From a virus: a DNA stretch of 33,163 nt. The translations under genes were made by a program, and so were the position numbers. The notes under the pieces are model-generated. The model saw only the letters and a list, made by a program, of their open reading frames with translations, was not told the DNA's origin and did not search any database. The stretch lies in the IMG/VR virus record IMGVR_UViG_3300027852_000030, positions 1 through 33,163 of that record. One strand, given 5' to 3'. Positions 6,747 to 13,952 of this stretch are shown here, in pieces. Within the stretch, counting starts at the first letter, position 1, and each line of letters begins with the position of its first letter.

Positions 6747-7076
6747 ATGAGTGAAATAGGAGGATTCCTTTTAAAGGATTGTAGAGAAAAAAGAGGATTA
6801 ACACAAAAAGACTTTGCTTTGGACTATTTAGGTATAAGTCCACAGTATCTATGTGATATTGAAAAAGGTCGAAGAATGCCATCAAGACATACTATTAAGA
6901 AACTAGCACCACAAATGGATAAAGATTATTCTTATTTATGTTGTTTGTTTGGTAAATCGCCAGAGTGGATAAGTTTTGTTCCTGAAAAAGTATTTATTAA
7001 ATATTATTATAAGATGATAAATCACAAGAAAACACTTGAAAGTTTTGATAGACTTAGAAGTGGTAAGGACAACTAA
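6747..7076 (+). CDS. XRE-family HTH transcriptional regulator (109 aa)
   Basis: LLKDCREKRGLTQKDFALDYLGISPQYLCDIEKGRRMPSRHTIKKLA (residues 8-54) is a clear XRE/Cro-CI HTH with the GLTQ, SPQYL and IEKGRRMPS signatures. The C-terminal half is short, aromatic-rich and without a known fold. It has no peptidase or integrase partner, so it is probably a Cro-like timing regulator or an antitoxin-type repressor rather than a lysogeny repressor. A weaker AAAGGG site precedes it. Confidence 0.8.
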   Translation: MSEIGGFLLKDCREKRGLTQKDFALDYLGISPQYLCDIEKGRRMPSRHTIKKLAPQMDKDYSYLCCLFGKSPEWISFVPEKVFIKYYYKMINHKKTLESFDRLRSGKDN

Positions 7077-7077
7077 T

Positions 7078-7221
7078 ATGACAACAGCAAAAGAAAAACA
7101 GCGAATAAAAGACAAAGAAAACGAGAGTAAGCTAATTACAGCATTACTGATAGCATTGGCAATAGCATCTATACTTACAGTTCCGTTGTGTCTTTATTTG
7201 GAAAGGGCGAGTATATGGTAG
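7078..7221 (+). CDS. Small membrane protein (47 aa)
   Basis: I start this at the ATG at 7078 directly after the stop of the XRE gene; an in-frame ATG at 7036 lies inside that gene. A charged N-terminus (TTAKEKQRIKDKENESK) is followed by one hydrophobic helix LITALLIALAIASILTVPLC (residues 18-37). An N-in single-pass topology is likely. Function unknown. Confidence 0.5.
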   Translation: MTTAKEKQRIKDKENESKLITALLIALAIASILTVPLCLYLERASIW

Positions 7222-7412
7222 ATAAATCAATTACATTATTATCTTTATTGGTAATAGAAAAAGAGAGTATTGAGTTTAGAAGAACTTTTGCAAAGAATTA
7301 CACACATACATTTTTAAAAGATTATGATAATAAAGAAGTGTTGCCTTGTGTAAGTACAATATATTTACAAACTAAGGAAGAATTATCTAAAAAGAAAGAA
7401 GGACAAGAATGA
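7215..7412 (+). CDS. Hypothetical protein (65 aa)
   Basis: I chose the ATG at 7215 over the in-frame GTG at 7188. The product starts MVDKSITLLSLLVIEKESIEF and ends KKKEGQE, and it overlaps the next gene by 4 bp. The coding end forms part of a 22-nt junction (7391-7412) that recurs at 8204-8225, where a short 18-codon ORF also ends in KKEGQE. No recognisable domain. Confidence 0.55.
   Translation: MVDKSITLLSLLVIEKESIEFRRTFAKNYTHTFLKDYDNKEVLPCVSTIYLQTKEELSKKKEGQE
7391..7412 (+). repeat. 22-nt gene-junction repeat, copy 1
   Basis: An exact 22-nt sequence containing AAAGAAGGACAAGAATGA covers the end of one gene, the SD (GAAGGA) and the ATGA start of the next. The same 22 nt recur at 8204-8225. 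It is long enough to support exchange of the genes between the copies. Confidence 0.8.
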
Positions 7413-7627
7413 CTAAAACAAAACTGTTATCTGTGGAAGAAGCTAAAGAATATGAATCTTGTGGTAAGATAGGTAGTATTATTTTAGAACAAGCCCAAGA
7501 AATAGAATCACTTCAAAAGAAGAATGGGAAGTTATTGGAGTTTAAAGAAAATGTTACTAAAATATGTTATGAGTATGAAGATTCAGACGATGTTCACGAA
7601 ATGTTAATAGGGGAGATAGAAAAATGA
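7409..7627 (+). CDS. Coiled-coil hypothetical protein (72 aa)
   Basis: Residues 25-50 (IILEQAQEIESLQKKNGKLLEFKENV) have heptad spacing typical of a short coiled coil, and the tail is acidic. It is linked by ATGA overlaps to the genes on both sides. Phage operons often carry such small dimerising proteins between regulators. Function unknown. Confidence 0.65.
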   Translation: MTKTKLLSVEEAKEYESCGKIGSIILEQAQEIESLQKKNGKLLEFKENVTKICYEYEDSDDVHEMLIGEIEK

Positions 7628-7788
7628 TATTCCAATGTTTATTTTTACCCTTTTATCCGTGGATAATGTTTATAAATTTTCTACTTTTAGAATCAGAGCT
7701 TCGCACAACACCAACAAGGATTGCTGGATACATTGGTTTACATCTAACAGAATCAGTAATATTTTATATTATAATTAAATATTTATAA
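7624..7788 (+). CDS. Small membrane protein, two hydrophobic segments (54 aa)
   Basis: This short ORF starts at the ATG that overlaps the previous stop (ATGA). It encodes MIFQCLFLPFYPWIMFINFLLLE, then a polar turn, then GYIGLHLTESVIFYIIIKYL. Two hydrophobic stretches (2-22 and 34-53) suggest a membrane hairpin. It is outside the lysis cassette, so an early membrane-modifying role is more likely than a holin. The evidence is position and composition only. Confidence 0.5.
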   Translation: MIFQCLFLPFYPWIMFINFLLLESELRTTPTRIAGYIGLHLTESVIFYIIIKYL

Positions 7789-7821
7789 CACCACCAGAGC
7801 AAGAAGATAGGAGATAATTGT

Positions 7822-8046
7822 ATGGATATACATAAAGTATTAAAACGAAAAATAAAGAAATATGAAGGCTTGAATTTTGTTACTAATGAAGCTGATAATG
7901 AACAATTTTGGATAATAAGGTTTAAAGATAATTTTATAAAGATAAATCCAGATGATGCTGAAAAGCTATTTAAGGATATGCAAAGTCAATCAGCAGAAAT
8001 ACATTTTAAAAATTCTGTAATGTCTTTAGCAAACAGTAGTAATTAA
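7822..8046 (+). CDS. Hypothetical protein (74 aa)
   Basis: The product starts MDIHKVLKRKIKKYEGLNFV with a basic helix. Its middle, EQFWIIRFKDNFIKINPDDAEKLFKDM, looks like two strands followed by a helix. AGATAGGAG precedes the ATG. No family recognised. Confidence 0.6.
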   Translation: MDIHKVLKRKIKKYEGLNFVTNEADNEQFWIIRFKDNFIKINPDDAEKLFKDMQSQSAEIHFKNSVMSLANSSN

Positions 8047-8067
8047 CCAAACATAAAGAGGAATAAG

Positions 8068-8163
8068 ATGACTTGTAATTGTAATCATTGTAAACATAGT
8101 AGGGGAGAAATAACTACTGAAGAAGCTATAAAAAGAGAAAAAAAGGAAGAAAAAGAGTTATAA
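8068..8163 (+). CDS. Tiny Cys/His protein (31 aa)
   Basis: A 31-aa ORF starts MTCNCNHCKHSRG, with C3, C5, H7, C8 and H10 giving a compact potential metal-binding knuckle. The rest is a run of Glu and Lys. AAAGAGGAATAAG precedes the ATG. It is too short to be certain; the knuckle and ribosome site are the only support. Confidence 0.4.
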   Translation: MTCNCNHCKHSRGEITTEEAIKREKKEEKEL

Positions 8164-8168
8164 TAGAA

Positions 8169-8225
8169 ATGTTAACTAATATGTTAGGTGAAATCAATAT
8201 TTTAAAGAAAGAAGGACAAGAATGA
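8169..8225 (+). CDS. Possible 18-aa ORF, remnant of a gene end
   Basis: MLTNMLGEINILKKEGQE is encoded directly before the DUF3268 gene and ends in the same KKEGQE as the gene at 7215, because both carry the 22-nt junction repeat. I read it as the surviving 3' end of a replaced gene, or as a coupling peptide that delivers ribosomes to 8222. Low confidence that it has its own function. Confidence 0.3.
   Translation: MLTNMLGEINILKKEGQE
8204..8225 (+). repeat. 22-nt gene-junction repeat, copy 2
   Basis: This is identical to 7391-7412 and again spans a gene end, SD and ATGA overlap. It precedes the DUF3268 gene. Confidence 0.8.
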
Positions 8226-8611
8226 AAATATACTGCTGTGAATGCAAAGAACAAGTATTTACTAATATGGTAACAGGTCAGACGATCTACCCACATAGGC
8301 CAGATTTGTGGGATTTAGTTATATATCAATGCCCTAAATGTAAGAATTATGTAGGAACTCATAAGAAAAGCGGAATACCTTTAGGGGTTATAGCGACTTC
8401 CGCAATTAAGAAACAAAGGATGTTAATACATAATATGTTAGATCCTTTATGGAAAACAAAACGAATGAGAAGGCAAAAGCTATATAATATGCTAAGTAAA
8501 AAGCTGGGTTATAAGTATCATACTGCCAATATTAAGAGCCTAAGAGAATGTAAAAAGGTAAAAAAAGCGATACAGAACTTAAGGGTAGAGCTAGGTTTCA
8601 AGAAATATTAG
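8222..8611 (+). CDS. DUF3268-type zinc-finger protein (129 aa)
   Basis: The order of features matches the DUF3268 zinc-finger family of phage proteins: an N-terminal CxxC (C5/C8), the invariant HRPDLW (25-30), a second CPKC (C37/C40), YVGTH, PLG, then DPLWK and the C-terminal half with LGYKYHTANIKSLRECKKV. The family's function is not known; the zinc site and basic C-terminus suggest nucleic-acid binding. It is the last gene before the promoter at 8619. Confidence 0.75.
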   Translation: MKIYCCECKEQVFTNMVTGQTIYPHRPDLWDLVIYQCPKCKNYVGTHKKSGIPLGVIATSAIKKQRMLIHNMLDPLWKTKRMRRQKLYNMLSKKLGYKYHTANIKSLRECKKVKKAIQNLRVELGFKKY

Positions 8612-8618
8612 TATTTTC

Positions 8619-8647
8619 TTGCAAATTTTTTAAAATAATTTTATAAT
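8619..8647 (+). promoter_or_regulatory. Sigma70-type promoter for the MazG/terminase operon
   Basis: TTGCAA at 8619-8624 and a perfect TATAAT at 8642-8647 are separated by 17 bp. The 55-bp gap between 8611 and 8667 is otherwise very AT-rich. Transcription would start near 8653 and give a very short leader before AAAGGAG, in contrast to the long leaders at 2646, 17244 and 31812. Confidence 0.65.
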
Positions 8648-8666
8648 CAAATAAAGGAGAACCAAT

Positions 8667-9002
8667 ATGTCCAATAATAAAAAAACAACAGATGCTAGAA
8701 GCCTAGAAGATCTAGAAGAAGAGTTAAAGAATTGTCAAGATGTTCATGAAACATTAAAGGCTTCCGATAAGAATGTATCTCAGGAGAGAATGCACGGCTT
8801 AACTCATACCTCAATACCGTTAGCTAAGGCTAATAAGAGTTTACAATCAGGCGTTAACTACCTAGAAAATCAAAATACGCAGCTAATAGAGAAGAATAAA
8901 GTCCAGGAAGCTACCATAAACTTCTACAAGGGCCTTCTAAACAGAACTATTGAAAGCTACGCCTCCGAAATATGCCAAACTAAGGAGGAGGAAGATGAGT
9001 AG
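8667..9002 (+). CDS. Coiled-coil hypothetical protein (111 aa)
   Basis: Heptad-like leucines occur at two places: SLEDLEEELKNCQDVHETLK (12-31) and SGVNYLENQNTQLIEKNKVQ (61-80). The ends are acidic and the C-terminus is TKEEEDE. It is the first gene after the promoter at 8619 and its stop overlaps the MazG-like start by 8 bp. Function unknown; a dimeric scaffold-type protein is likely. Confidence 0.65.
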   Translation: MSNNKKTTDARSLEDLEEELKNCQDVHETLKASDKNVSQERMHGLTHTSIPLAKANKSLQSGVNYLENQNTQLIEKNKVQEATINFYKGLLNRTIESYASEICQTKEEEDE

Positions 9003-9585
9003 AATTAAGAAAATACTTGACTTTCACGGCGGATTAGAGAATAAAGCCGTTAAAATAGTAGAAGAAGCAGGAGAAGCTTCGGTCGAAATAATGAAAATAT
9101 TAACCGCTAGAGCCTTAGGAAAACCTGTTGATAATAAAAAATTAACTAAAGAGTTAGCTGATATTGAAGTAGTTATAGAACAGATAAAGCTAGACGCAGG
9201 AATTACTGGATCCGATATAGGCGCTGCGATGGAAGAGAAGATTTCTCGAGAAGTAAATAGGATAGATAATAACTTCTATCCGTTTAAAAACAAAGATATT
9301 CAAGAACCTTTTATAAAGTTAAATAAGGAAATACCTACTTTAAAAGATAAATTAGAGTTCGAATGCTTGTTAATGAACCCTTCTATAGTGGAAGAGTTTA
9401 AGAAAATCTTAGAGAAAAACGGCGCTAGATACGAAATTAAGGAAAACGGAGAAACCTATTTTAGAATATCTCCGTCTATAAGGTTTAAGCAAGTAACTAA
9501 ACTAGAAAACGGATCGTTAAATATATCTTACGAGCCTGAAATCAACGAAATGATTAAGGAGGATGCCGATGGAGGAAATAGTTAA
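8995..9585 (+). CDS. MazG-like nucleotide pyrophosphohydrolase-domain protein
   Basis: I start this at the ATG at 8995 preceded by AAGGAGGAGG; the longer frame from 8950 lies in the previous gene. Residues 10-70 form a MazG-type helical bundle with the metal-binding EExxE at 23-27 (VEEAGE) and ExxD at 53-56 (ELAD), followed by IEVVIEQIKL. MazG-like enzymes hydrolyse NTPs, dNTPs or (p)ppGpp-like nucleotides, and phages use them to shift the host nucleotide pool. The C-terminal 100 residues are an unrelated alpha/beta region that I do not recognise. Confidence 0.75.
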   Translation: MSRIKKILDFHGGLENKAVKIVEEAGEASVEIMKILTARALGKPVDNKKLTKELADIEVVIEQIKLDAGITGSDIGAAMEEKISREVNRIDNNFYPFKNKDIQEPFIKLNKEIPTLKDKLEFECLLMNPSIVEEFKKILEKNGARYEIKENGETYFRISPSIRFKQVTKLENGSLNISYEPEINEMIKEDADGGNS

Positions 9586-9877
9586 AAAGGTTAGAGAGCT
9601 ACACGAACTATTAAAAGGTACTAAGTATCACGTAAGAGTATGTAGTAAGTTCCTACAAGTTACGGTCGGAGATCATTGCAAAAGGAAAAAGGCTATACAG
9701 AAGTTTAAGGAACAAGTAGAACTTTGCAATTACGAGGATAAATACGGCGGTAGGCTAGAACTTAACGTACATTATAAGAATTTAATAGATTCAATGTCGG
9801 AGAAGAAGAAAAATAACTTTAAAATAATCCCTGTAGGCGGATTAAGTAAAGAATTTGATAAGGAAGAAGGTAGATAA
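9569..9877 (+). CDS. Hypothetical protein (102 aa)
   Basis: AAGGAGG at 9556-9562 is 6 nt from the ATG at 9569 and 0 nt from the one at 9563, so I choose 9569. The product (MEEIVKKVRELHELLKGTKYHVRVCSKFLQVTV...) is basic, probably alpha/beta, with no recognised motif. It overlaps the MazG-like gene by 17 bp. Confidence 0.65.
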   Translation: MEEIVKKVRELHELLKGTKYHVRVCSKFLQVTVGDHCKRKKAIQKFKEQVELCNYEDKYGGRLELNVHYKNLIDSMSEKKKNNFKIIPVGGLSKEFDKEEGR

Positions 9878-10134
9878 TGTCGGAAGATAAAGAATACATA
9901 TTAAAACTATCAAGAGACAAACTAGATATACTTGATTTTGATATAAAGACCTTAAGGAAAAAACTACAAGAAGAATCTTCAAGGTTAGATATATCAGCAG
10001 GGAAATTAGTTACTAAAGAAGAAAGTATTGATTTAAGCTTTTATAATATCCTATCTAATAAATTATTAGGTTATGAAGAAAAAAGATTTAAGCTACTTCA
10101 ACAAATAATTTGGGAGGAGAAGATTTATGAGTAA
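9877..10134 (+). CDS. Coiled-coil hypothetical protein (85 aa)
   Basis: LSRDKLDILDFDIKTLRKKLQEE and LGYEEKRFKLLQQIIWEEK give two amphipathic helices around a polar loop. It shares one base with the previous stop (TAATG) and overlaps the terminase small subunit by 8 bp. It resembles the small helical-hairpin proteins often found next to terminase, but no function can be named. Confidence 0.65.
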   Translation: MSEDKEYILKLSRDKLDILDFDIKTLRKKLQEESSRLDISAGKLVTKEESIDLSFYNILSNKLLGYEEKRFKLLQQIIWEEKIYE

Positions 10135-10522
10135 AGATAAAGAAGAAGGAAAGAACAAAGGCGGAAGACCTTTAAAGTTTAAATCCGTAGAAGAACTAAC
10201 GGAAAAGATAGACGCTTACTTTAATGAGAAAGATATTAAAGAGTGGACTATTACTGGCCTAGCCTTAGCTTTAGATACTACAAGACAAACCCTTATTAAC
10301 TACGAAGAGAAGGACGAGTTTTTAGACACGATTAAAAAAGCCAAGCTTATGGTTGAAAATTCTTACGAGATAGATCTAAAGAAAAGCGGAAGAACAGGAA
10401 CTATATTTGCTCTTAAAAACTTCGGCTGGTTAGATAAAGTTAATACTGATTTAACAAGCGGAGACGAACCTATTACCATTATAGGAACTGGTATAAATAG
10501 AGAGGGAGATAGTAATGCTTAA
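10127..10522 (+). CDS. terS: Terminase small subunit
   Basis: The protein begins with GGRPLKFKSVEELTEKIDAYF (12-32), then WTITGLALALDTTRQTLINYEEKDEFLDTIKKAK (40-73), an HTH that recognises the packaging site, and ends with GTIFALKNFGWLDK. This is the standard pattern of small terminase subunits of many podo- and siphoviruses. It would bind the packaging site and deliver DNA to the large subunit at 12627. Unusually, six other genes separate the two subunits. Confidence 0.85.
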   Translation: MSKDKEEGKNKGGRPLKFKSVEELTEKIDAYFNEKDIKEWTITGLALALDTTRQTLINYEEKDEFLDTIKKAKLMVENSYEIDLKKSGRTGTIFALKNFGWLDKVNTDLTSGDEPITIIGTGINREGDSNA

Positions 10523-10775
10523 AAGGAAAGATTCTAAATATCATAAAGTAAATAAGAAAGCAGTAGGAGTATGGTATTCTGTTAGATGTTTAATAGATGG
10601 CATTTTCCTTAATGCTACTTTTGAAATTGATTATGTATTATCTAAAAAATACTTAACTAGAGAAGAAGTTGAAAATAAGGCTGTTGAATGTTTCGAAGAA
10701 GCTATAGTTTCTAGACGAAAGAAATTAACAGCTGATAAGAAATTGTTAAAGAAACTTAAATCGAGGAATAAGTAA
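10515..10775 (+). CDS. Hypothetical basic protein (86 aa)
   Basis: The product is strongly basic (MLKRKDSKYHKVNKKAVGVWYSVRC... and a KKLLKKLKSRNK tail), with a central alternation of hydrophobic residues (VWYSVRCLIDGIFLNATFEIDYVL) that suggests beta strands. It overlaps the terminase small subunit by 8 bp. No motif. Confidence 0.6.
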   Translation: MLKRKDSKYHKVNKKAVGVWYSVRCLIDGIFLNATFEIDYVLSKKYLTREEVENKAVECFEEAIVSRRKKLTADKKLLKKLKSRNK

Positions 10776-11030
10776 ATGGCAGATATTAAAAAAAGATTGC
10801 AAAACGTAGTAAAGAAGTATAAGCTAACTAGTAAGGACCTACCTCATCCTTCCTCTGTAGCTGGTAAATCGGATAACGAGGTATTAAAACTATTAACTGA
10901 AATAGGAAAAGCAAAGGAGAACCAAGATGTCAAACCCAAAACCAAAGAAGAAAATAGAGAGTGTAACAAAGGATCTTCCAAAGATACCAAAAGCACCAAT
11001 GATAAAGAAACCAAGCCCAAGAAAGTATAA
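10776..11030 (+). CDS. Hypothetical Lys/Asp/Thr-rich protein (84 aa)
   Basis: The first 45 residues (MADIKKRLQNVVKKYKLTSKDLPHPSSVAGKSDNEVLKLLTEIG) look folded. The rest is low-complexity Lys/Glu/Thr/Ser. Its last 104 bp are also read in another frame by the gene at 10927, which has the stronger ribosome site, so the disordered tail may persist only because the overlapping frame constrains it. GAGG lies about 10 nt before the ATG. Confidence 0.55.
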   Translation: MADIKKRLQNVVKKYKLTSKDLPHPSSVAGKSDNEVLKLLTEIGKAKENQDVKPKTKEENRECNKGSSKDTKSTNDKETKPKKV

Positions 11031-11223
11031 ATATATCGTTAGAGCTTACAACTGGAAGCTTCATGCGGAGATAGTAAGAGATTACCCTATAGGTGGTAAT
11101 GATACTTTTGTATTAGTTAAAGTAGGAGAATGGGAAAATAATAATGAGTATAAGTACGATCAACCGTGCGATATGCTAGTACCAATGCACGAGATAAACT
11201 GTATTCACGTAGTTAAGGATTAG
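10927..11223 (+). CDS. Hypothetical protein (98 aa), overlapping upstream gene by 104 bp
   Basis: AAAGGAG lies 7-8 nt before this ATG. The N-terminus is Lys/Pro-rich and disordered (MSNPKPKKKIESVTKDLPKIPKAPMIKK). Residues 34-98 look like a small beta-rich domain (YKYIVRAYNWKLHAEIV..., TFVLVKVGEWENN, DMLVPMHEINCIHVV). The overlap with the 10776 gene covers exactly the disordered parts of both proteins. Function unknown. Confidence 0.65.
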   Translation: MSNPKPKKKIESVTKDLPKIPKAPMIKKPSPRKYKYIVRAYNWKLHAEIVRDYPIGGNDTFVLVKVGEWENNNEYKYDQPCDMLVPMHEINCIHVVKD

Positions 11224-11226
11224 ATT

Positions 11227-11535
11227 ATGACAGCAGATTCAAAAAAATACAGGATGACATATAGAGGGTGTAAGTGTGAGATATTTAAGAATGTAGACTA
11301 TGCCTCAGGCGGTAAACTAAGATTTACAGCTGAATTTAACTTTAATGGTAAGGATTATGTACACTCACTATATCCGTGCGTACTAGAAGTATTTAAAACT
11401 CAATTAAGGTTGCAAATAGATACTTTATGTAACCCAGAGCTATTTCCTTCTACGACTAAAGAAAGAGAAAAAAGATCTAAGCTCATTTCAAAACGTTGGT
11501 TAAAGACTTTAAAAAGATATAAAAAGAGGAGTTAG
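11227..11535 (+). CDS. Hypothetical basic protein (102 aa)
   Basis: The product starts MTADSKKYRMTYRGCKCEIF, has beta-like segments (KLRFTAEFNFNGKDYVHSLYP) and a very basic end (SKRWLKTLKRYKKRS). It starts 3 bp after the previous stop, with AAGGA upstream. No domain recognised. Confidence 0.6.
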   Translation: MTADSKKYRMTYRGCKCEIFKNVDYASGGKLRFTAEFNFNGKDYVHSLYPCVLEVFKTQLRLQIDTLCNPELFPSTTKEREKRSKLISKRWLKTLKRYKKRS

Positions 11536-11538
11536 ACC

Positions 11539-11718
11539 ATGAAACTAGTCAGCGGAAGAAAAGAAACAGTTAAGAGATACTTAAGATATATACCTACTAC
11601 GGCCACTAGTCTAGCTGAGGATATTATCTTAGTTGTAGGTTTAATAGTTTACGTTCCAGTAATTACGGTTATATCAGCTATAACTTATCCGTTCTACTGG
11701 CTTAAGAATAGGAGATAG
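11539..11718 (+). CDS. Small membrane protein (59 aa)
   Basis: This short ORF starts MKLVSGRKETVKRYLRYIPTT and contains one long hydrophobic stretch, DIILVVGLIVYVPVITVISAI (28-48), before YPFYWLKNRR. The basic N-terminal half suggests N-in topology. AAGAGGAG precedes the ATG, and the next gene starts 1 bp after its stop. Function unknown. Confidence 0.5.
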   Translation: MKLVSGRKETVKRYLRYIPTTATSLAEDIILVVGLIVYVPVITVISAITYPFYWLKNRR

Positions 11719-11719
11719 T

Positions 11720-12154
11720 ATGAAAAAGTGTATAGACTGTGGAGAAGAAAGAGAAGATAATTTCTTTGGAACAAACAAGTTTAATGCTGATGGTTTATAT
11801 AATACTTGTCTATTGTGTCAAGGCAAAGAACCTCGTAATGTTGCTATTCCTAAGGGACAATTCAAGAAAAAACCTAAAGATGGCAATGGAGATTTCTATA
11901 CTAGAGCGAATTATCTAAGATTTATAGGAAGTAATGCTTGGAGAAGTATTAGATATAATATATTAAAGGAGAGCGATAGAACTTGTTGTGTATGTGGTAG
12001 AAGTAGAAGAGAACATAATATAGCTTTGCAAGTAGATCATATTGCACCTGTTAGTTCTAACTGGGATAAAAGGCTAGATAAGAATAACTTGCAAATACTT
12101 TGTGATGATTGTAATTATGGCAAAGGGAATAGCGATAGCATCGATTGGAGATAA
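11720..12154 (+). CDS. HNH endonuclease near the terminase genes (144 aa)
   Basis: An N-terminal zinc knuckle (C4/C7 and C30/C33) is followed by a classical HNH domain: CCVCG (around C89-C92), VDHIAP with D106-H107, N123 in KNNLQ, and CDDCNYGKGN (C128, C131, N137). It lies between the terminase small and large subunits. HNH proteins in this position in HK97-like phages assist the terminase in cutting DNA. That role is an inference here, and a free-standing homing enzyme is the alternative. Confidence 0.8.
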   Translation: MKKCIDCGEEREDNFFGTNKFNADGLYNTCLLCQGKEPRNVAIPKGQFKKKPKDGNGDFYTRANYLRFIGSNAWRSIRYNILKESDRTCCVCGRSRREHNIALQVDHIAPVSSNWDKRLDKNNLQILCDDCNYGKGNSDSIDWR

Positions 12155-12193
12155 TCGAGTAGCATGGAATAAAATAACAAAAAGGAGAAAACA

Positions 12194-12625
12194 ATGAATA
12201 AATTAAATATAGAAGTAGAAAAATGGGAAGGTATAGGTAAAAGTAAGCCTCATTATGTAGTTAGAGTTAGGTTGTTTAATATAGTTTTTGATTCTTGTAA
12301 ATTCTATAAAGGTAGATGTGAGAATAGAATGGAGCATTATAATAAGATATGGTGGAAGTTCTATAAAGCCGTTAAGATAAGACAAGGTTTTTATAAGGAT
12401 AGATCTGGTAACGTATATGTCGGATATATAAAAAGTGATAGCAACTTCCATTATATGAGATGTGGTTTAACAGAACACGTCTTTACACATAGCGATTGCA
12501 AAAACTTAACTCCTATAGACTTTAAAGAGGGACTTGATTTGTGGTCTAAGATTAGAAGAAACAAGCTTGATGAGTTAATTTCTGATGATAAATTTATTAA
12601 ACAAAGAAGAAGAAACATGAAATAA
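12194..12625 (+). CDS. Hypothetical protein (143 aa)
   Basis: The product starts MNKLNIEVEKWEGIGKSKPH. It is rich in aromatic and basic residues, with a likely beta-rich first half and a helical, basic C-terminus (KLDELISDDKFIKQRRRNMK). AAAAGGAG precedes the ATG. It ends 1 bp before the terminase large subunit. No known fold; it might be an intron- or homing-type DNA-binding protein, but nothing specific shows this. Confidence 0.6.
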   Translation: MNKLNIEVEKWEGIGKSKPHYVVRVRLFNIVFDSCKFYKGRCENRMEHYNKIWWKFYKAVKIRQGFYKDRSGNVYVGYIKSDSNFHYMRCGLTEHVFTHSDCKNLTPIDFKEGLDLWSKIRRNKLDELISDDKFIKQRRRNMK

Positions 12626-12626
12626 T

Positions 12627-13952
12627 ATGAATAGTCCTAAAACCCATTATAAGAACACAGTATTTACAGGATACACTCCTAGACCTCTACAGGAGTTAAT
12701 CCATTTAGATAATACAAGGTTTAAGGTTATTGTTTGCCATCGTAGATTTGGTAAAACGGTTATGGCCGTTAATGAGTTAATCGATCAAGCTTTAAGATTT
12801 GTTAAGCATAAAAGAGGACAATTCGCTTATTTAGCTCCTACTTATGTTCAAGCTAAGAGGATCGCATGGGAATATATTAAAGAATATACAGGTAATTTAC
12901 CTGGAATTATTAAGAATGAATCCGAATTAAGCGTAGAGTTTCATAACGGATCTAAGATATTCCTAGCAGGTGCTAATAACTACGATAGTTTAAGAGGATT
13001 ATACTTAGACGGAGTTATATTAGATGAGTTCGGACTATATCCTCCTGGAGTATTTAACGAAGTATTAAGACCTGCTCTTGCCGATAGAAAAGGATGGGCT
13101 TGGTTTATGGGAACTCCTGCAGGTAAAAACGAGTTCTACGATAAAGCAGAGGACGCTAAGAAAGAAGAAAAAGCAAATTGGAAGTTCTACGAGTTTAAAG
13201 CTAGTGAAACAGGTTATGTAGATCAAGAAGAATTAGATAGCGCTAAACTAGATATGACGGAAGACGAATATAATCAAGAGTTCGAGTGTAGTTTTGAAGC
13301 TTCTGTTAGAGGTTCTGTATTCGGTAAATGGATTTCTGAGGTATATAAAGATAATAGATTTACTAAAGTTGCTTATGATCCTTACCTACCAGTTCATACT
13401 TACTGGGATTTAGGAGCTAGTAAGAGTGTAGCTTCGAATATTATCTGGTTCGTTCAGGTATATGGTACGGAAGTAAGGTTTATCGATTGCTATCCTGGAA
13501 TGGGCGAAAGCTTCGAGGAATATGCTAAAGTTCTAAAGGATAAAGGATATAATTACGGAGATCATTACGCTCCTCATGACGTTCAAAGTCCTGCGATGGG
13601 AACAGGAAAAACCGTATTAGATATAGCTAGAGAAGCAGGTATTACGTTTAAGATTATAGAAAAACAAAGTGAAGCGGATAGAATAGCTAACGCTAGGCGT
13701 AACTTCCATAGATGTTGGTTTGACGAGACTAAATGCGATGAGGCTTTAAAGGCTTTATCTCAATTTAGAGAGAAATGGAATGATAAACTAAGAAGGTTTA
13801 TGGGGCCAGAGCATGACTGGACTTCTCATTATGCGGATGCTTTCTGCTACGCTTTATGGGAAATACCTAAGTCTAATTCTCATAATATAGGATCTTCTAA
13901 CAACGTAGGCCAAATAGTAGGCGGAATGGATGATGACTGGGATGTATTGTAG
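12627..13952 (+). CDS. terL: Terminase large subunit
   Basis: The packaging motor ATPase and nuclease has 441 aa. The N-terminal ATPase carries Walker A CHRRFGKT (37-44), Walker B GVILDE (129-134) and the coupling motif GTP (162-164). The RNase H-like nuclease has candidate metal ligands D261 (YWDLG), D318 (PHDVQ) and D404 (HYADAFCYAL). All core motifs are present and the length is normal for compact terminases. The ATG follows the previous stop by 1 bp, and the next ORF overlaps the 3' end by 23 bp. Confidence 0.95.
   Translation: MNSPKTHYKNTVFTGYTPRPLQELIHLDNTRFKVIVCHRRFGKTVMAVNELIDQALRFVKHKRGQFAYLAPTYVQAKRIAWEYIKEYTGNLPGIIKNESELSVEFHNGSKIFLAGANNYDSLRGLYLDGVILDEFGLYPPGVFNEVLRPALADRKGWAWFMGTPAGKNEFYDKAEDAKKEEKANWKFYEFKASETGYVDQEELDSAKLDMTEDEYNQEFECSFEASVRGSVFGKWISEVYKDNRFTKVAYDPYLPVHTYWDLGASKSVASNIIWFVQVYGTEVRFIDCYPGMGESFEEYAKVLKDKGYNYGDHYAPHDVQSPAMGTGKTVLDIAREAGITFKIIEKQSEADRIANARRNFHRCWFDETKCDEALKALSQFREKWNDKLRRFMGPEHDWTSHYADAFCYALWEIPKSNSHNIGSSNNVGQIVGGMDDDWDVL

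Noticed and set aside
6747-7076. Lysogeny repressor
   Set aside because: The protein has only an HTH domain and no integrase or excisionase is present anywhere in the closed genome.
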